Assembly (NCBI RefSeq): GCF_013201665.1
Contig: NZ_CP053840.1
Location: 1,488,001-1,552,000 of the forward strand
Length of the DNA stretch: 64,000 bases
Direction: 5' to 3'
Source of the DNA: Arcobacter venerupis
GTDB lineage: Bacteria > Campylobacterota > Campylobacteria > Campylobacterales > Arcobacteraceae
Shown: positions 9,369-19,996 of the stretch, piece by piece
Position numbering within the stretch: position 1 is the stretch's first letter
Layout of the letters: the number at the start of each line of letters is the position of its first letter
Notes under the pieces: model-generated
The model's input: the letters and a program-made list of their open reading frames with translations, nothing else
Told to the model about the DNA's origin: nothing
Database searches by the model: none
Program-made: the position numbers and the translations under genes

Positions 9369-12231
9369 AAAAATAGACTCTTTTTCTTTTTCAAATATTT
9401 TAGTTTCGCAATTCTATATTAAAATGGATAAAAAACTTATTTTGAATGTTGAAAATATCGAATATAAATCAAATAAAGTAGAAAAAAGTAATTCTTTTTC
9501 AGAGTTAAAAAAGAATATTGAACTTCTTCCTCAGGTCTTGAAATTTTTTGAAAAAATAAAAATTGATAAATTAAAAATAGGAGATAATGAATTTGAAATA
9601 GTTTTAAATGATGAAATTTTTTATTTAGATAATAAGTATATTAATCTTGCCTCAAAAATTGACACAATCTCGAATCAAGTGGTGTTTGAACTATATTCTT
9701 TGTATTTAAAAGATGCTGATGTGATGTTTGATGGAAAAATAAAAGTCGATTATTTTAATGAAAAATTAAATTATTATGGAAAAGTATATTACCAAGATCT
9801 GCAAAGTAATATTAATGTTGAAATGACAAAAGATTTAGCAAAAATTTATTTAGTAAGTGAGCCTTTTAAAAATATAAAATTTCTAAAAAATATTATTGAT
9901 TTACCTCCTATTGCTGAATCTTGGATGTATGATAATGTTGAGGGTGACTTCAAAATTCAAGAATTATATGCTGAATATGATTTGAAAAATAATGAAGTTA
10001 TTGAAGATTCAATTAAAGGTAAAGCACAAATTAAAGGTGCAAAAATTCGATTTCATAAAGATCTTGATGTAATTAATACAAAAAGTTTAGATGTCTCTTT
10101 TAAAAATAATAAATTAGATTTAAATTTAATTCAACCTATATATAAAAATAAAAAACTTGATGGTAGTTATGTAAGTATTAATAATTTAACAAGTGCTGCT
10201 AATGGACAAGTTGATGTATTTATAAATGCAAATAGTAAATTGGATAAAGATATTTTAGATATTTTGAAAGCATATAAAATAAATCTTCCTTTAGTTCAAA
10301 AAACAGGAACTACTCAAGCCTCTTTATTAATGAAATTTCCATATGAAGATTCAAAAGATATGTCAATTCATGGTGATTTTTTTGTAGATGATGCTCAAAT
10401 TTCTATTAATAACTTTTCTTTTTATAGTAAAAAAGCTGAAGTCATTTTAGATGATTCACTTATTAAAATAAAAGATAGTAATTTTAAGTACAAAGAGATG
10501 ATAGATTCAGTTGTAAATTTGGATCTTGATACAAAAACTTTAAAATCTCAAGGTGAAGCAAATATTAAATCTTTTTTAATTAAAGAGGGAAAAGATACTG
10601 ATATTTTAGATATAAAAAATAAAAAAACTGCTATTACTTTAGATTTTAATAAAGAGGTGAATATTTCATTAAAAGATTTAGCGACAAATATAAAAGTTTC
10701 TGATTTAGTACACGTAAATATTGATGATTTATCAAAAATATATCCTTATTCAAAACTTTTAAAAGATATTTCAATTAATGAAGGAAATATTAATTTACAA
10801 ATTAAAGATGATAATAATTTAAGTTTTGATGCTTTTATAAAAGGCTTTAATTTTCCAATTCAGAAAAATAATAAAAATATAGATTCTCTTGATATTACGG
10901 GAAAAATTGAAAATGAAAAAGTAACTATATCTTCAAAAGATGAAGATTTGAAAATTCAAATAGATAATAAATTAAGTATATTTTTAAAAAATATTGATGT
11001 TATTTTAGATCAAAAAATAAAAGAGGCGGGACTAAATAGAGATATGAATATTAATCTTACTAATAGTAGATTAAAAATTGATAGTGATATTTATCATTTA
11101 AAAAGTGCAAAAGTGCAAATTGATAATAAAGTTATAACTTTTGAAGCAGATGTAAGAAATCTAGATTTACCAATTAGAAAAAACAATGATAAGGTTGAGA
11201 ACTTAAGTCTAATTGGAAATATAAAAAATAATATCACATCAATCCAAACAAAAGAAAAAGATTTAATCTTAGAGTTAAAAAAAGACTCTATCTCCTTGGA
11301 TGTTGATGGATATAATATATTTTATTCTAAAACTGATAATAACAATAGTCAAAGCCAATATAAAGATATAGACCTTAAAGGTAAAAATTCAAATATTATT
11401 TTGAATGAAAAATATAAATTTTTAGCTGATAATTTTGAAATAAAAGTTAGACCAGATAGTAAATTCATAAGTTTAAACCACAAACAAACAAATTTTACTT
11501 TTAAAGAATCAAAAGATAAAAAAATAGATATTTTTTCAAATAATATGAATGATGAATTTATAAATAGTATTTTTGATAAACAAGTGTTCAAAGGTGGTAA
11601 TGTTCTTCTACATGCAAGTGGTGATATAAATAATCTAAAGGGTAAAATTATAATTACAGATGCAAATATTAGTGATTTAGCTATTTTAAATAACCTTTTA
11701 TTGTTTATTCAAACATCTCCTGCACTTATAAATCCATTTCTAGCTATTCCTTCAGTTGTAGGAATGGCTACAAATTCAGGATTTAATCTATTAGCTTATA
11801 AAATTGTAAATGGAAATATCGAATTTAATTATAGTAAAGAAAAGGCTTTATTAAATATCGAAAAATTTGTTACAGTTGGAAATGGTATTGATTTTGATGG
11901 AAGTGGACAAATTGATTTAAATACTTTAGAAATAAATTCAAATATTAAACTTATATTTTTAAAAGATTATTCAAAAATTGTTGGAATGATTCCTGTTTTA
12001 AATTATGTTTTATTAGGTGACAACAACAGAGTTGAAACAGAAGTTAATTTAAAAGGAACATTGGATAACCCAGAAATATCAACAAATCTTACAAAAGATA
12101 CAATTAGCGTACCTATGAATATAGGAAAAAGAATATTAACTTCACCTGCTAAACTTTTGGATTTTATAACTGGTGATTCAAAAGAAGAAGAAAAAACAAA
12201 AGGAAATGAAACAAATAAGCCTTTAAAATAA
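9289..12231 (+). CDS. AsmA/YhdP-like envelope protein with DUF3971-type repeats
   Basis: Large (980 aa) envelope protein of the AsmA-like superfamily, whose members bridge the inner and outer membranes and are implicated in phospholipid transport. One N-terminal membrane helix (residues 5-27) is followed by a long beta-rich periplasmic region made of repeated degenerate strand units (for example LDLPIRKN and FNFPIQKN), and an AsmA-like C-terminal block (FDGSGQIDLNTLEINSNIKL, then GMIPVLNYVLLGDN). A weak AAGGAC lies 11 bases before the ATG. Its 5' end overlaps the mltG coding start on the other strand. Assignment to a specific paralogue (YhdP versus TamB) is not possible here. Confidence 0.75.
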   Translation: MLKTIKFAFLFFLLLIISLFSFLYSGIKIDSFSFSNILVSQFYIKMDKKLILNVENIEYKSNKVEKSNSFSELKKNIELLPQVLKFFEKIKIDKLKIGDNEFEIVLNDEIFYLDNKYINLASKIDTISNQVVFELYSLYLKDADVMFDGKIKVDYFNEKLNYYGKVYYQDLQSNINVEMTKDLAKIYLVSEPFKNIKFLKNIIDLPPIAESWMYDNVEGDFKIQELYAEYDLKNNEVIEDSIKGKAQIKGAKIRFHKDLDVINTKSLDVSFKNNKLDLNLIQPIYKNKKLDGSYVSINNLTSAANGQVDVFINANSKLDKDILDILKAYKINLPLVQKTGTTQASLLMKFPYEDSKDMSIHGDFFVDDAQISINNFSFYSKKAEVILDDSLIKIKDSNFKYKEMIDSVVNLDLDTKTLKSQGEANIKSFLIKEGKDTDILDIKNKKTAITLDFNKEVNISLKDLATNIKVSDLVHVNIDDLSKIYPYSKLLKDISINEGNINLQIKDDNNLSFDAFIKGFNFPIQKNNKNIDSLDITGKIENEKVTISSKDEDLKIQIDNKLSIFLKNIDVILDQKIKEAGLNRDMNINLTNSRLKIDSDIYHLKSAKVQIDNKVITFEADVRNLDLPIRKNNDKVENLSLIGNIKNNITSIQTKEKDLILELKKDSISLDVDGYNIFYSKTDNNNSQSQYKDIDLKGKNSNIILNEKYKFLADNFEIKVRPDSKFISLNHKQTNFTFKESKDKKIDIFSNNMNDEFINSIFDKQVFKGGNVLLHASGDINNLKGKIIITDANISDLAILNNLLLFIQTSPALINPFLAIPSVVGMATNSGFNLLAYKIVNGNIEFNYSKEKALLNIEKFVTVGNGIDFDGSGQIDLNTLEINSNIKLIFLKDYSKIVGMIPVLNYVLLGDNNRVETEVNLKGTLDNPEISTNLTKDTISVPMNIGKRILTSPAKLLDFITGDSKEEEKTKGNETNKPLK

Positions 12232-12240
12232 AAGCTTATT
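12214..12240. terminator. small convergent hairpin
   Basis: AATAAGC and GCTTATT form a 7-bp stem across the two convergent stop codons. A weak bidirectional terminator. Confidence 0.5.
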
Positions 12241-13441
12241 CATTTCTTAAAACATCTATCACATCAATGTGCGTAGCTTTAGAAGCTGGATAATATGATG
12301 AAACAAGTACTATTATAATAGCACCAATTACAATAGAAACAAAATCACTCATTGCTAAATCAAGTGGTAATTTTGAGCTTCCATAAACATCAGCTGGAAG
12401 TGTTACAATATCAAAATTATTTAATAACCAAAATCCGAAAAACCCTAAAATAATTCCTGTTAGAATTCCTGAAAAACCAATAATTGTTCCAACTCTTAGG
12501 AATATTGATTTTATTTCTTTACTTGTAGCACCCATTGATAAAAGTAGGGCGATTTCTTTTCTTCTACTCATTACAGTCATTAATAATGATGAAATAATGT
12601 TTAATGAAGCAACTAAAATAATTAGCATTAATACTATAAATAAAGCAGTTTTTTCCATTTTCATAGCAGCAAAAAAGTTACCATTTTGTTGCCACCATCC
12701 AATTATAGAAAATTTATTCCCAATATAAGATTTCAATTTTTCTATATCTACAAAGGCATCTTCAGAATAAACATGAATACCATCGTATGCTGTATCTTCT
12801 TTTTTTAATAAAGTTTGTAAGGCTTCTAATGAAGTATACATATAAGCTTTATCATAAGCATTAAGTCCTGAAGTAAAAGAACTTGCATAAGTAAATCTTT
12901 TCATTTTTGGCATCATAGAAAAACCAGTTGGATTAAGTTCCGTAAAATATAAAGTAGCTTTAGTCCCTGGATTTAAGAATAATTTATCAGATATTCCAGA
13001 ACCAGTAATAACATCATACTTATCTAGTTTTAGATTTCCTAATGCCTCTTTATAAATAGGATTAATTTGTGCTTCTTTTTCAGGAATAATTCCGAAAATC
13101 ATACCTCCACTCATTGTTTCACCATTTTGAATAATTGCTTGTGATGAAATAAACGGAGAGAATTTTAGATGAGTAAATTTCTTTTGAAGTTCTTCTAAGG
13201 TATTTTCATCTAAAGGAACACTACTGAATTTTGGCAAAATTGTTAATGGGTAATTCATAGTAAAAAGTTTTTTTTCAAACTCTTTTGCTGTTCCATTCAT
13301 AATAGACATAGATAGTATTAATACCATAACCCCAATAGAAACACCTATAAATGCCAAAATAGCACTTATAGATATAAAAGGATTTTTTTTATCAAATCTT
13401 AAATATTTTTTTACAATAAAATTTACTAATTTTTTATTCAA
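12236..13441 (-). CDS. lipoprotein-releasing ABC transporter permease (LolC/LolE type)
   Basis: FtsX/MacB-fold permease of the LolCDE system, which extracts outer-membrane lipoproteins from the inner membrane and hands them to LolA. It has an N-terminal membrane helix (residues 24-48), a large periplasmic domain (about 50-265), and three C-terminal helices containing the family stretch MTVMSRRKEIALLLSMGATSKEI. The gene follows secA by one base, and lolA lies on the far side of secA, which supports the Lol assignment. Campylobacterota usually have one such permease forming a homodimer, so C versus E is not separable. Confidence 0.87.
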   Translation of the reverse strand: MNKKLVNFIVKKYLRFDKKNPFISISAILAFIGVSIGVMVLILSMSIMNGTAKEFEKKLFTMNYPLTILPKFSSVPLDENTLEELQKKFTHLKFSPFISSQAIIQNGETMSGGMIFGIIPEKEAQINPIYKEALGNLKLDKYDVITGSGISDKLFLNPGTKATLYFTELNPTGFSMMPKMKRFTYASSFTSGLNAYDKAYMYTSLEALQTLLKKEDTAYDGIHVYSEDAFVDIEKLKSYIGNKFSIIGWWQQNGNFFAAMKMEKTALFIVLMLIILVASLNIISSLLMTVMSRRKEIALLLSMGATSKEIKSIFLRVGTIIGFSGILTGIILGFFGFWLLNNFDIVTLPADVYGSSKLPLDLAMSDFVSIVIGAIIIVLVSSYYPASKATHIDVIDVLRNE

Positions 13442-13442
13442 A

Positions 13443-16061
13443 TTAGTTTCCTGCAGCTAGACCAATTTTTGGACCACTTTTCCCACAACAATGCTTGTAT
13501 TTTAATCCGCTTCCACAAGGACAATCTTCGTTTCTAGCAATTTTTCTATCACTATTTCTTACAGCTTCTTGGGCAACATTTGTTGTGATATGTTCTGTCG
13601 CTTCTTCCATTTGTTCTTTCATTCTAGCAATTACTTCTTGCTCTTTTTGTTTATCTTCATTGCTTTGTAATTGAATTGTAAATAAGATTTTAATGATTTC
13701 ATTTTTGATATTTGCAATTAGTTCAATAAACATATTATAAGACTCTTTTTTATACTCAACTAAAGGATCTTTTTGGTTATACCCTCTAAGACCAATTCCA
13801 GCTTTTAATGTATCCATTGAGTATAAATGTTCTCTCCATGCATTATCTAAAATTTGTAAGTATAGGATTCTTTCAATCTCATTTTTTTGTTCAGTTGCAG
13901 CCATTTCCATTTTTCTAGTATAAACATTTTTTAAAAATGTATTTAAATTTGTTTCAAACTCTTCATAAGAATCACATTTCATATCTTCAATATCAACAAG
14001 TAATCTTAACTCTTCTTCAAGTTTAATTTTCACAAATTCATAATCAAAATCTTCACTTGGCATTCCATTTATGATATTTGCATTTGATAATAAATTTTGT
14101 ACATATTCAAGTCTATTTTCATCAAGTTTTGAATCAATGTCAAAATCAGGTTTTAGTAAATCATTTCTAAATGAATAAATTACTTTTCTTTGTTGATTTG
14201 CAACATCATCATACTCTAATAGATGTTTTCTTGATTCAAAGTGCATTGATTCTACTTTTTTCTGAGCATTTTCAACAGCACGTGTTACCATCCTAGATTC
14301 GATATGTTCACCTTCTTCAATACCAAGTCTTTCCATGATTCCTTTGATTTTATCACTTCCAAAAATTCTTAAAAGATTATCTTCAAGAGATAAATAAAAT
14401 TGAGAAACACCAACATCACCTTGACGACCAGCTCTTCCTCTTAATTGGTTGTCAATTCTTCTTGATTCATGTCTTTCAGTTCCTATGATTGCTAATCCAC
14501 CAAGGTCAAGAATTTCTTGAGTAAGCTTAATATCAACTCCACGCCCAGCCATATTTGTAGCAATTGTAACTGCACCTTTTTGACCAGCATCTGCGATGAT
14601 TTTTCCCTCTTTTTCATGTTGTTTTGCATTTAAAACTGTATGAGGGATTTTCTTTTGAACTAAAATTTCATGTAATTTTTCAGATTTTTCAATAGAAGCA
14701 GTTCCAACAAGAACAGGTTGACCTTTTTCATGGAATTGTTTGATTTTATTACAAACAGCTTCAAATTTCTCTTTTTCACTTTTGTAAATTAAGTCATTTT
14801 TATCAATTCTTTGAACTGGCACATTTGTAGGAATAGATACAACATCTAAGTTATAAATTTCAGCAAATTCTGTTGCTTCTGTTTGAGCAGTTCCTGTCAT
14901 TCCAGCTAATTTTTTGTACATTCTAAAATAATTTTGGAAAGTAATATCTGCTAATGTTTGTGATTCATCTTGAATAGAAACACCTTCTTTAGCTTCTAAA
15001 GCTTGGTGTAACCCCTCACTAAATCTTCTTCCCTCACTAAGTCTTCCTGTAAATTCATCAACAATAACAACCGTGTTATCTTTTACAACATAATCTACGT
15101 CTTTTTCAAAAATGAAGTTTGCTTTTAAAGCTTGGTCTAAACTATGTGAAAGCATTGCATTTTCAATAGAATAAAGATTATCTACACCAAATAAATTTTC
15201 AGCATTTACATGACCTTGTTCTGTTAAAACTACAGCTTTATTTTTTTCATCAACAATAAAATCACCTGTAGTTGTAGGTTTTTCACTAGAGTTTTTTGGT
15301 TCAATTAATTGACCTCTTTCTAATTTTAAAGCAATTTCATTTGCTCTTACATAATTAGAATTTTTATGATTTGTAGGTCCTGAAATAATTAAAGGAGTTC
15401 TTGCTTCATCAATTAAAATAGAGTCAACTTCATCTACAATTACGAAATTGTGTTCTCTTTGAACTTTTTCATTAATATCATAATTCATATTATCTCTTAG
15501 GAAGTCAAATCCAAATTCATTATTTGTTCCATAAGTAATATCGCAAGCATAATGAGCTCGTCTCTCTTCATCATTTCTTAATCCACCAACAACAGCTCCC
15601 ACACTAAAACCTAAAAAGTTATATAAAGGTTTTAATTCATTAGCATCTCTACTTGCAAGGTAGTCATTTACTGTTACAACATGTACACCTTTTCCACTTA
15701 AAGCATTTAAAGCAACTGCTAATGATCCAACTAATGTTTTACCTTCACCAGTTTTCATTTCTGCGATTCTTCCTTCATGTAGAACCATTGCTCCAATAAG
15801 CTGTACATCATAAGGTCTCATATTTAAAACTCTTTTACTAGCCTCTCTAGTAATTGCAAAAGACTCCATTAATACATCATTTAATGATTTTTCTTCTTTT
15901 TGTACAAGTTCTTTTAACTTGTTAAATTCATTTTGTAACTCTTCATCACTCAAATTTTCATATTTACTTTCAAGAGCCGTTATCTCTTGAACTTTTTTTC
16001 TATATTGTTTTACTTCTCTATCGTTTCTCGTACCAAAAATTTTTGAAAAAACATTTAACAT
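13443..16061 (-). CDS. secA: preprotein translocase ATPase SecA
   Basis: Motor ATPase that drives proteins through SecYEG. Full length (872 aa) with Walker A in [15 protein letters not shown], the DEAD-like [20 protein letters not shown], helicase motifs GTASIEKSE and [22 protein letters not shown], and a C-terminal zinc-binding tail [14 protein letters not shown]. It is the first gene of a two-gene unit with the Lol permease and is divergent from lolA. A SecA-zinc tail of this kind binds SecB or ribosomes in other bacteria. Confidence 0.98.
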   Translation of the reverse strand: MLNVFSKIFGTRNDREVKQYRKKVQEITALESKYENLSDEELQNEFNKLKELVQKEEKSLNDVLMESFAITREASKRVLNMRPYDVQLIGAMVLHEGRIAEMKTGEGKTLVGSLAVALNALSGKGVHVVTVNDYLASRDANELKPLYNFLGFSVGAVVGGLRNDEERRAHYACDITYGTNNEFGFDFLRDNMNYDINEKVQREHNFVIVDEVDSILIDEARTPLIISGPTNHKNSNYVRANEIALKLERGQLIEPKNSSEKPTTTGDFIVDEKNKAVVLTEQGHVNAENLFGVDNLYSIENAMLSHSLDQALKANFIFEKDVDYVVKDNTVVIVDEFTGRLSEGRRFSEGLHQALEAKEGVSIQDESQTLADITFQNYFRMYKKLAGMTGTAQTEATEFAEIYNLDVVSIPTNVPVQRIDKNDLIYKSEKEKFEAVCNKIKQFHEKGQPVLVGTASIEKSEKLHEILVQKKIPHTVLNAKQHEKEGKIIADAGQKGAVTIATNMAGRGVDIKLTQEILDLGGLAIIGTERHESRRIDNQLRGRAGRQGDVGVSQFYLSLEDNLLRIFGSDKIKGIMERLGIEEGEHIESRMVTRAVENAQKKVESMHFESRKHLLEYDDVANQQRKVIYSFRNDLLKPDFDIDSKLDENRLEYVQNLLSNANIINGMPSEDFDYEFVKIKLEEELRLLVDIEDMKCDSYEEFETNLNTFLKNVYTRKMEMAATEQKNEIERILYLQILDNAWREHLYSMDTLKAGIGLRGYNQKDPLVEYKKESYNMFIELIANIKNEIIKILFTIQLQSNEDKQKEQEVIARMKEQMEEATEHITTNVAQEAVRNSDRKIARNEDCPCGSGLKYKHCCGKSGPKIGLAAGN

Positions 16062-16118
16062 AAAATTAGTTCCTTTTCGTTATAATCGCTAAGATTATAT
16101 AAAAAAAAAGGTTAAAAT

Positions 16119-16652
16119 ATGTTTTATAAATTAATAATTGCTTCAACACTATTTTGTATTTCATGTATTGCATCAAATGACATTAGAGATTTAGATAGTT
16201 TTAAGGCAAGTTTTACTCAAGTTATTACTTCAAATTCTGAAAATAAAATTGAGTATAAAGGTGAAGTATTTATTAAAAAAAGTGGCAAAATTCTATGGAA
16301 ATATAAAACACCAGTAGAAAAAAATGTGTATATAAATGATGACTTTGCTATTGTTGATGAACCAGAATTGGAACAAGCAATTTTCACTCAACTAGAAAGT
16401 GAAATAAATATTATTAAACTTTTAAATAGTTCAAAAAAGATCAATGATAATAGTTATGTTACAAAAATTGAAGATGTTGATTATTTAATTAAAACTTCAA
16501 AAGATGATGATAAAATTAATTATATAAAATATAAAGACAAACTTGAAAATGATGTTGAAATTAAATTTTCAAATGTAGTTCAAAATGGTGAAATTTCAGA
16601 TACTATCTTTAAATTTACAGTACCTAGTAATTATGATGTTATAAGAAAATAG
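16119..16652 (+). CDS. lolA: outer-membrane lipoprotein carrier protein LolA
   Basis: Periplasmic chaperone that ferries lipoproteins from the Lol permease to the outer membrane. It has a Sec signal peptide (residues 1-18), then the LolA beta-fold beginnings DLDSFKASFTQVI and the characteristic GEVFIKKSGKILWKYKTP. The 177-aa length is normal. AAAGG precedes the ATG. It is divergent from secA-lol permease and is followed 29 bases later by rnpB. Confidence 0.87.
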   Translation: MFYKLIIASTLFCISCIASNDIRDLDSFKASFTQVITSNSENKIEYKGEVFIKKSGKILWKYKTPVEKNVYINDDFAIVDEPELEQAIFTQLESEINIIKLLNSSKKINDNSYVTKIEDVDYLIKTSKDDDKINYIKYKDKLENDVEIKFSNVVQNGEISDTIFKFTVPSNYDVIRK

Positions 16653-16670
16653 ATTTTAAGAATATAAAGA

Positions 16671-16676
16671 TATAAT
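16671..16676 (+). promoter_or_regulatory. -10 box of rnpB
   Basis: A consensus TATAAT ends about six bases before the predicted first base of the RNase P RNA. No clear -35 is seen, as is common in Campylobacterota. Confidence 0.65.
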
Positions 16677-16681
16677 ACGCA

Positions 16682-17006
16682 CTAGGTAAACCAGACAATA
16701 GCTTGAGTAAAATCAAGAGGAAAGTCCGGGCTGCTGTGAAGTGTGGTTCCATTTAAATAATGGCTAGGGTAACCTAAGGGATAGTGCAACAGAGAATAGA
16801 CAGCCGATTTTTCGGTGATGGTGAAACGGTAGGGTAAGAGCCTACCAGGCTTTTGAGTAATCTTAAGTGCTTTGTAAACCCAACCTGCAGCAAGAAGACT
16901 AGGTATTTACTTCACATTTTGGTCTTCGCAAGACTACTAAAGTAATTTAGTAGCTAGATAAATTATTGTCTTAAAAACAAAACGCGGCTTATTGGTTTAC
17001 CTACTA
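16682..17006 (+). ncRNA. rnpB: RNase P RNA (M1 RNA)
   Basis: Catalytic RNA of ribonuclease P, which matures tRNA 5' ends. The conserved P4/J block GAGGAAAGTCCGGGC lies at 16717-16731, followed by the expected ACAG/AGAATA and GGTGATGGTGAAACGGT-type segments. The two ends pair to form helix P1: TAGGTAAACCA (16683-16693) with TGGTTTACCTA (16993-17003). The length of about 325 nt fits. The 3' strand of P1 is also the left attachment core of the inovirus, so the functional 3' end is supplied by the integrated element. Confidence 0.93.
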
Positions 17007-17011
17007 ACTAC
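16987..17011 (+). repeat. attL core (left copy of the rnpB-derived direct repeat)
   Basis: GCTTATTGGTTTACCTA at 16987-17003 is identical to 32175-32191; one mismatch later the match continues for TAACTAC. Looser similarity runs on for about 15 more bases. The exact core ends precisely at the last base pair of RNase P helix P1. Confidence 0.88.
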
Positions 17012-17159
17012 GCAAACACTTACAAACCCCCGCAAACAAAGCATTTGTTAACAAAAAACATTGTATAATTACGCATTAAAACACATACAATCACATATTA
17101 AACAGTATTAAAACTGTGTTATTTTTAATTAATACGTGATTTTTAACACGGTGGTAAAA

Positions 17160-18242
17160 ATGGCATTAAATAAAACACGATATGAGGGATTATACTATAG
17201 AGTTGATAAGTATAATAGAAAAGTATATGTTGCTAGAATTTACAAAGATGGCAAAGACACTACTAAGACCTTAGGTAGAGAACCTGATATAACTCTTAAA
17301 ATTGCAAATAAAATGAGATTAGATTTATTAGATAATTTGGGAAGAGGGTACTCTCTTAAAAGTATAAATAAAAAAATAGATGATCTATTTGTTGAATATT
17401 TAGATTTAAGAAGAAATAGCCTATCAAAGACTTATTTATATGCTTGTGAAAAAAACTATAATAAATATTTAAAAGAAGTTATAGGAAATTTTCATCCTAA
17501 TGATATTACTACTTCAAGAGTTCAAAAAATTATAAACAATATTTTAGATAGTGGAAAAGCTCCACAAACTGCAAAACAAATAAAAGAAATAGTTACAGCT
17601 CTATATAAATTTTTACCTGAACTAGGAATACACAATATTGATAATATTGGAAAATTAATAAAAATACCTAAATTTGATAATAGTAGAAAAATTGAATTAA
17701 CAGATGATGAAATGAATAAACTATTTAATGCAATATTTAATTATCCTGATATAAAAATTAGAACGATATTTATTTGGTTATTGCACGGAAGAAGAAAAGG
17801 AGAAGTATTGACTATTAAATGGGAAGATATAGACTTTTCAAATAATATCTATACTATTAAAAGTGAAAATTCAAAAATTAGTAAATCTTTAGTTTTTGCA
17901 TTAACTGATACATTGATAAAAGCATTAACAGAATATGGAATTAAAAATGAGGGTTTAGTTTTTGAAAGTAATATAAATGAAAATCAAACTATTGGTAAAA
18001 CTGGAATGGATTATCATTGGAAAAATATCAGAATTGAAACGGGATTGAAAAATTTAAATATGCACGATTTAAGGCACGTAGTAGGGGGATTTGGTATAAA
18101 TAATGGATTCTCTTTAGAAGTAGTTGGAAAAACTCTAGGGCATACCACAGCTAACATTACACAAAGATATGCAAAAGTTCAAAGAGAGAGTGTAAAAAAT
18201 GTAATAGATAGTTTATTTGAGGCTTTTAAGCCTAAAGATTAG
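17160..18242 (+). CDS. phage tyrosine recombinase (integrase)
   Basis: Site-specific recombinase that would integrate and excise the element at rnpB. The C-terminal catalytic domain shows Arg in LLHGRRKGEVLTIKWEDIDF, His-x-x-Arg in MHDLRHVVGG, His in LGHTTANITQRYAKV and the nucleophile Tyr in the same block. The N-terminal arm-binding and core-binding domains occupy about residues 1-170. I choose ATG 17160 because GGTGG precedes it; an in-frame GTG at 17136 has no ribosome site. It lies 150 bases from attL, as is usual for element-borne integrases, and overlaps the convergent xis-like gene by 11 bases. Confidence 0.93.
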   Translation: MALNKTRYEGLYYRVDKYNRKVYVARIYKDGKDTTKTLGREPDITLKIANKMRLDLLDNLGRGYSLKSINKKIDDLFVEYLDLRRNSLSKTYLYACEKNYNKYLKEVIGNFHPNDITTSRVQKIINNILDSGKAPQTAKQIKEIVTALYKFLPELGIHNIDNIGKLIKIPKFDNSRKIELTDDEMNKLFNAIFNYPDIKIRTIFIWLLHGRRKGEVLTIKWEDIDFSNNIYTIKSENSKISKSLVFALTDTLIKALTEYGIKNEGLVFESNINENQTIGKTGMDYHWKNIRIETGLKNLNMHDLRHVVGGFGINNGFSLEVVGKTLGHTTANITQRYAKVQRESVKNVIDSLFEAFKPKD

Positions 18243-18501
18243 GTATTGCCTCAATTGAATTATCTTCTAAATATTTAAGTAAGCTGCTATATTTATATTT
18301 AAAAGATTTACCGACTTTAGTGTAAGTAATTTTTCTATTTGCTCTTAATTCATCTAAAGTTCTAGAACTGCAATCTAAAAAAACTAATGTTTCCTCTTTT
18401 GATAAATATTCTTTTTTAGGTTCAATAGATTGTTTTATATAATTAAATAGTTTTGCTTCAAATTTTTTTAAATCTTCAACTGTTAAAATATTTGTAACCA
18501 C
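18232..18501 (-). CDS. helix-turn-helix protein, excisionase-like
   Basis: An 89-aa protein with a MerR/excisionase type winged-helix (HTH_17): YLSKEETLVFLDCSSRTLDELRANRKITYTKVGKSFKYKYSSLLKYLE. The order of conserved turns (helix, short turn, recognition helix, beta wing) fits a DNA-binding accessory protein. It lies directly next to the integrase, 12 bases after the rep gene stop, so an excision role is likely; control of rep is an alternative. The N-terminal 30 residues are helical and may dimerise. Confidence 0.75.
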   Translation of the reverse strand: MVTNILTVEDLKKFEAKLFNYIKQSIEPKKEYLSKEETLVFLDCSSRTLDELRANRKITYTKVGKSFKYKYSSLLKYLEDNSIEAIPNL

Positions 18502-18512
18502 ATTTATCCTTT

Positions 18513-19949
18513 CTAATAATTAATTTTTCTTAAAATAAAGTTTGAATCATTTTCATTTTTAATTAAATCTTTTGAATGAACATTATCATCATAATAAATG
18601 ATTTTTGGAGTTGATATTTGATAATCTGAAATAGGTAATATTTCGCCTTTAATCTGTTTTCTTTTTATAAGTTCATTTTTTACCAATCCATAATGTAATA
18701 AGTTAATACTATCTACATCTTTATTTTCCATAGAGATATAATCTCTATATAATTCAATATTTGAAGTATAAATAATAGGTTTTTTCTGATAAGCTGGTTC
18801 AAGAAGAGCAAATTTATTAATAGGTATTAATTCATTATAAATCAGTTTAAATGGTTTACCATCTATTATGATTTTAGGATCTTTGATTTTCTTTTTGTAT
18901 TTAAGATTTATAGTTGCATTAACATCCACGGGTTTATCTTCTTTTAGAGTTCCAAACTCTTTAATAATTCTATCTTTATAATATAATTTGTATATCCCTT
19001 TTTGATATTCTAAAGTTCTGTTATATTCATCCTCTAATCTTATATAATCATCTTCCTTTGACCATTCAGAAATAAAATTAATTTTAATATCTGTTAAATA
19101 ATGCCAATCTTTTTCTAATGGTGCGATTTTTCTATAAACCCATGCAGGAACTAAAGAATGACTTGTTACAACTCTTAAAATTCTATGTTTGATATACCAA
19201 GCTTGAAGATAATCTAATTCATTTTCATTTTGAACATTTAGGAATGATTTAAAAATATATTTAAGTATATATGCAGGAGCTGATTTAATTTCCCATTGAA
19301 AACCTTTTAATTGTCCATCATCTAAATTTTTATCAAGTGGTTTAACATTTTGAGGAGCAGGAAAGTATATTTTATAAAATTCTTTTAGTGTTTCTAGGTA
19401 TCTAGTAGGAACATAAAGCATTAAATGTAAATGCGGAACACCATCTTTCTTATGTGGTTCACAAACTCTTATATAATGTGCTTTATATCCATCTTTTTTA
19501 ATTTTTTTAAAAATGTTTGATTTTTGGAATCGGTTTAATTGAAAATTTAAAACATTGTATAAATCTTTAATAGTAAATTTTTCTTTATTAGTGATTTTAT
19601 CTCTTAAAAAACCAAATCTTTCATTGTTTGGAATATCTGCTTTGTGTTTACTTTCATCGTATCTTAAAAATTTACCTTTTAAAAAATCTCTAAAAAAACC
19701 ATCTAAAGTTATAGTTATAAAAATAGATTGATATTGAGTTTCTTCTGTTGCAATAATGTCATTAATAGTATTTATTTTATTAATTATTTCAGAATAGTAT
19801 CTTTTAGAATGATTAGCACTAAATGAAACATCCAATAAACTTTTAACTTGACCTGTTGCAGTTGTAAAATTATGATTATCTAAATAATCTCTTTGAATCT
19901 CATGTTTCTTTTGAATTTCTTTTAAATCTTTTTCTTTTAAACCGTACAT
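18513..19949 (-). CDS. phage replication initiation protein, HUH rolling-circle Rep (gene II-like)
   Basis: Nicks the plus strand to start rolling-circle replication. With the start at 19949 the protein has 478 aa. The metal-binding HUH motif is PHLHLML (His-173, His-175) and the tyrosine motif is AYILKYIFKSF (Tyr-227, Tyr-231), both within the first half, the arrangement of inovirus and related Reps. An in-frame upstream extension of 20 residues exists, but AAGGGG sits six bases before the chosen ATG and the extension would run into the intergenic region. A hairpin lies about 50 bases upstream. The C-terminal 200 residues are not recognised. Confidence 0.88.
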   Translation of the reverse strand: MYGLKEKDLKEIQKKHEIQRDYLDNHNFTTATGQVKSLLDVSFSANHSKRYYSEIINKINTINDIIATEETQYQSIFITITLDGFFRDFLKGKFLRYDESKHKADIPNNERFGFLRDKITNKEKFTIKDLYNVLNFQLNRFQKSNIFKKIKKDGYKAHYIRVCEPHKKDGVPHLHLMLYVPTRYLETLKEFYKIYFPAPQNVKPLDKNLDDGQLKGFQWEIKSAPAYILKYIFKSFLNVQNENELDYLQAWYIKHRILRVVTSHSLVPAWVYRKIAPLEKDWHYLTDIKINFISEWSKEDDYIRLEDEYNRTLEYQKGIYKLYYKDRIIKEFGTLKEDKPVDVNATINLKYKKKIKDPKIIIDGKPFKLIYNELIPINKFALLEPAYQKKPIIYTSNIELYRDYISMENKDVDSINLLHYGLVKNELIKRKQIKGEILPISDYQISTPKIIYYDDNVHSKDLIKNENDSNFILRKINY

Positions 19950-19996
19950 TTTTACCCCTTGTGTATAGCTCGAACAACTTTTGTTAATTTGACAAG

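Noticed and set aside
17136..17159. GTG start of the integrase
   Set aside because: No ribosome site precedes it, whereas GGTGG precedes the ATG at 17160.
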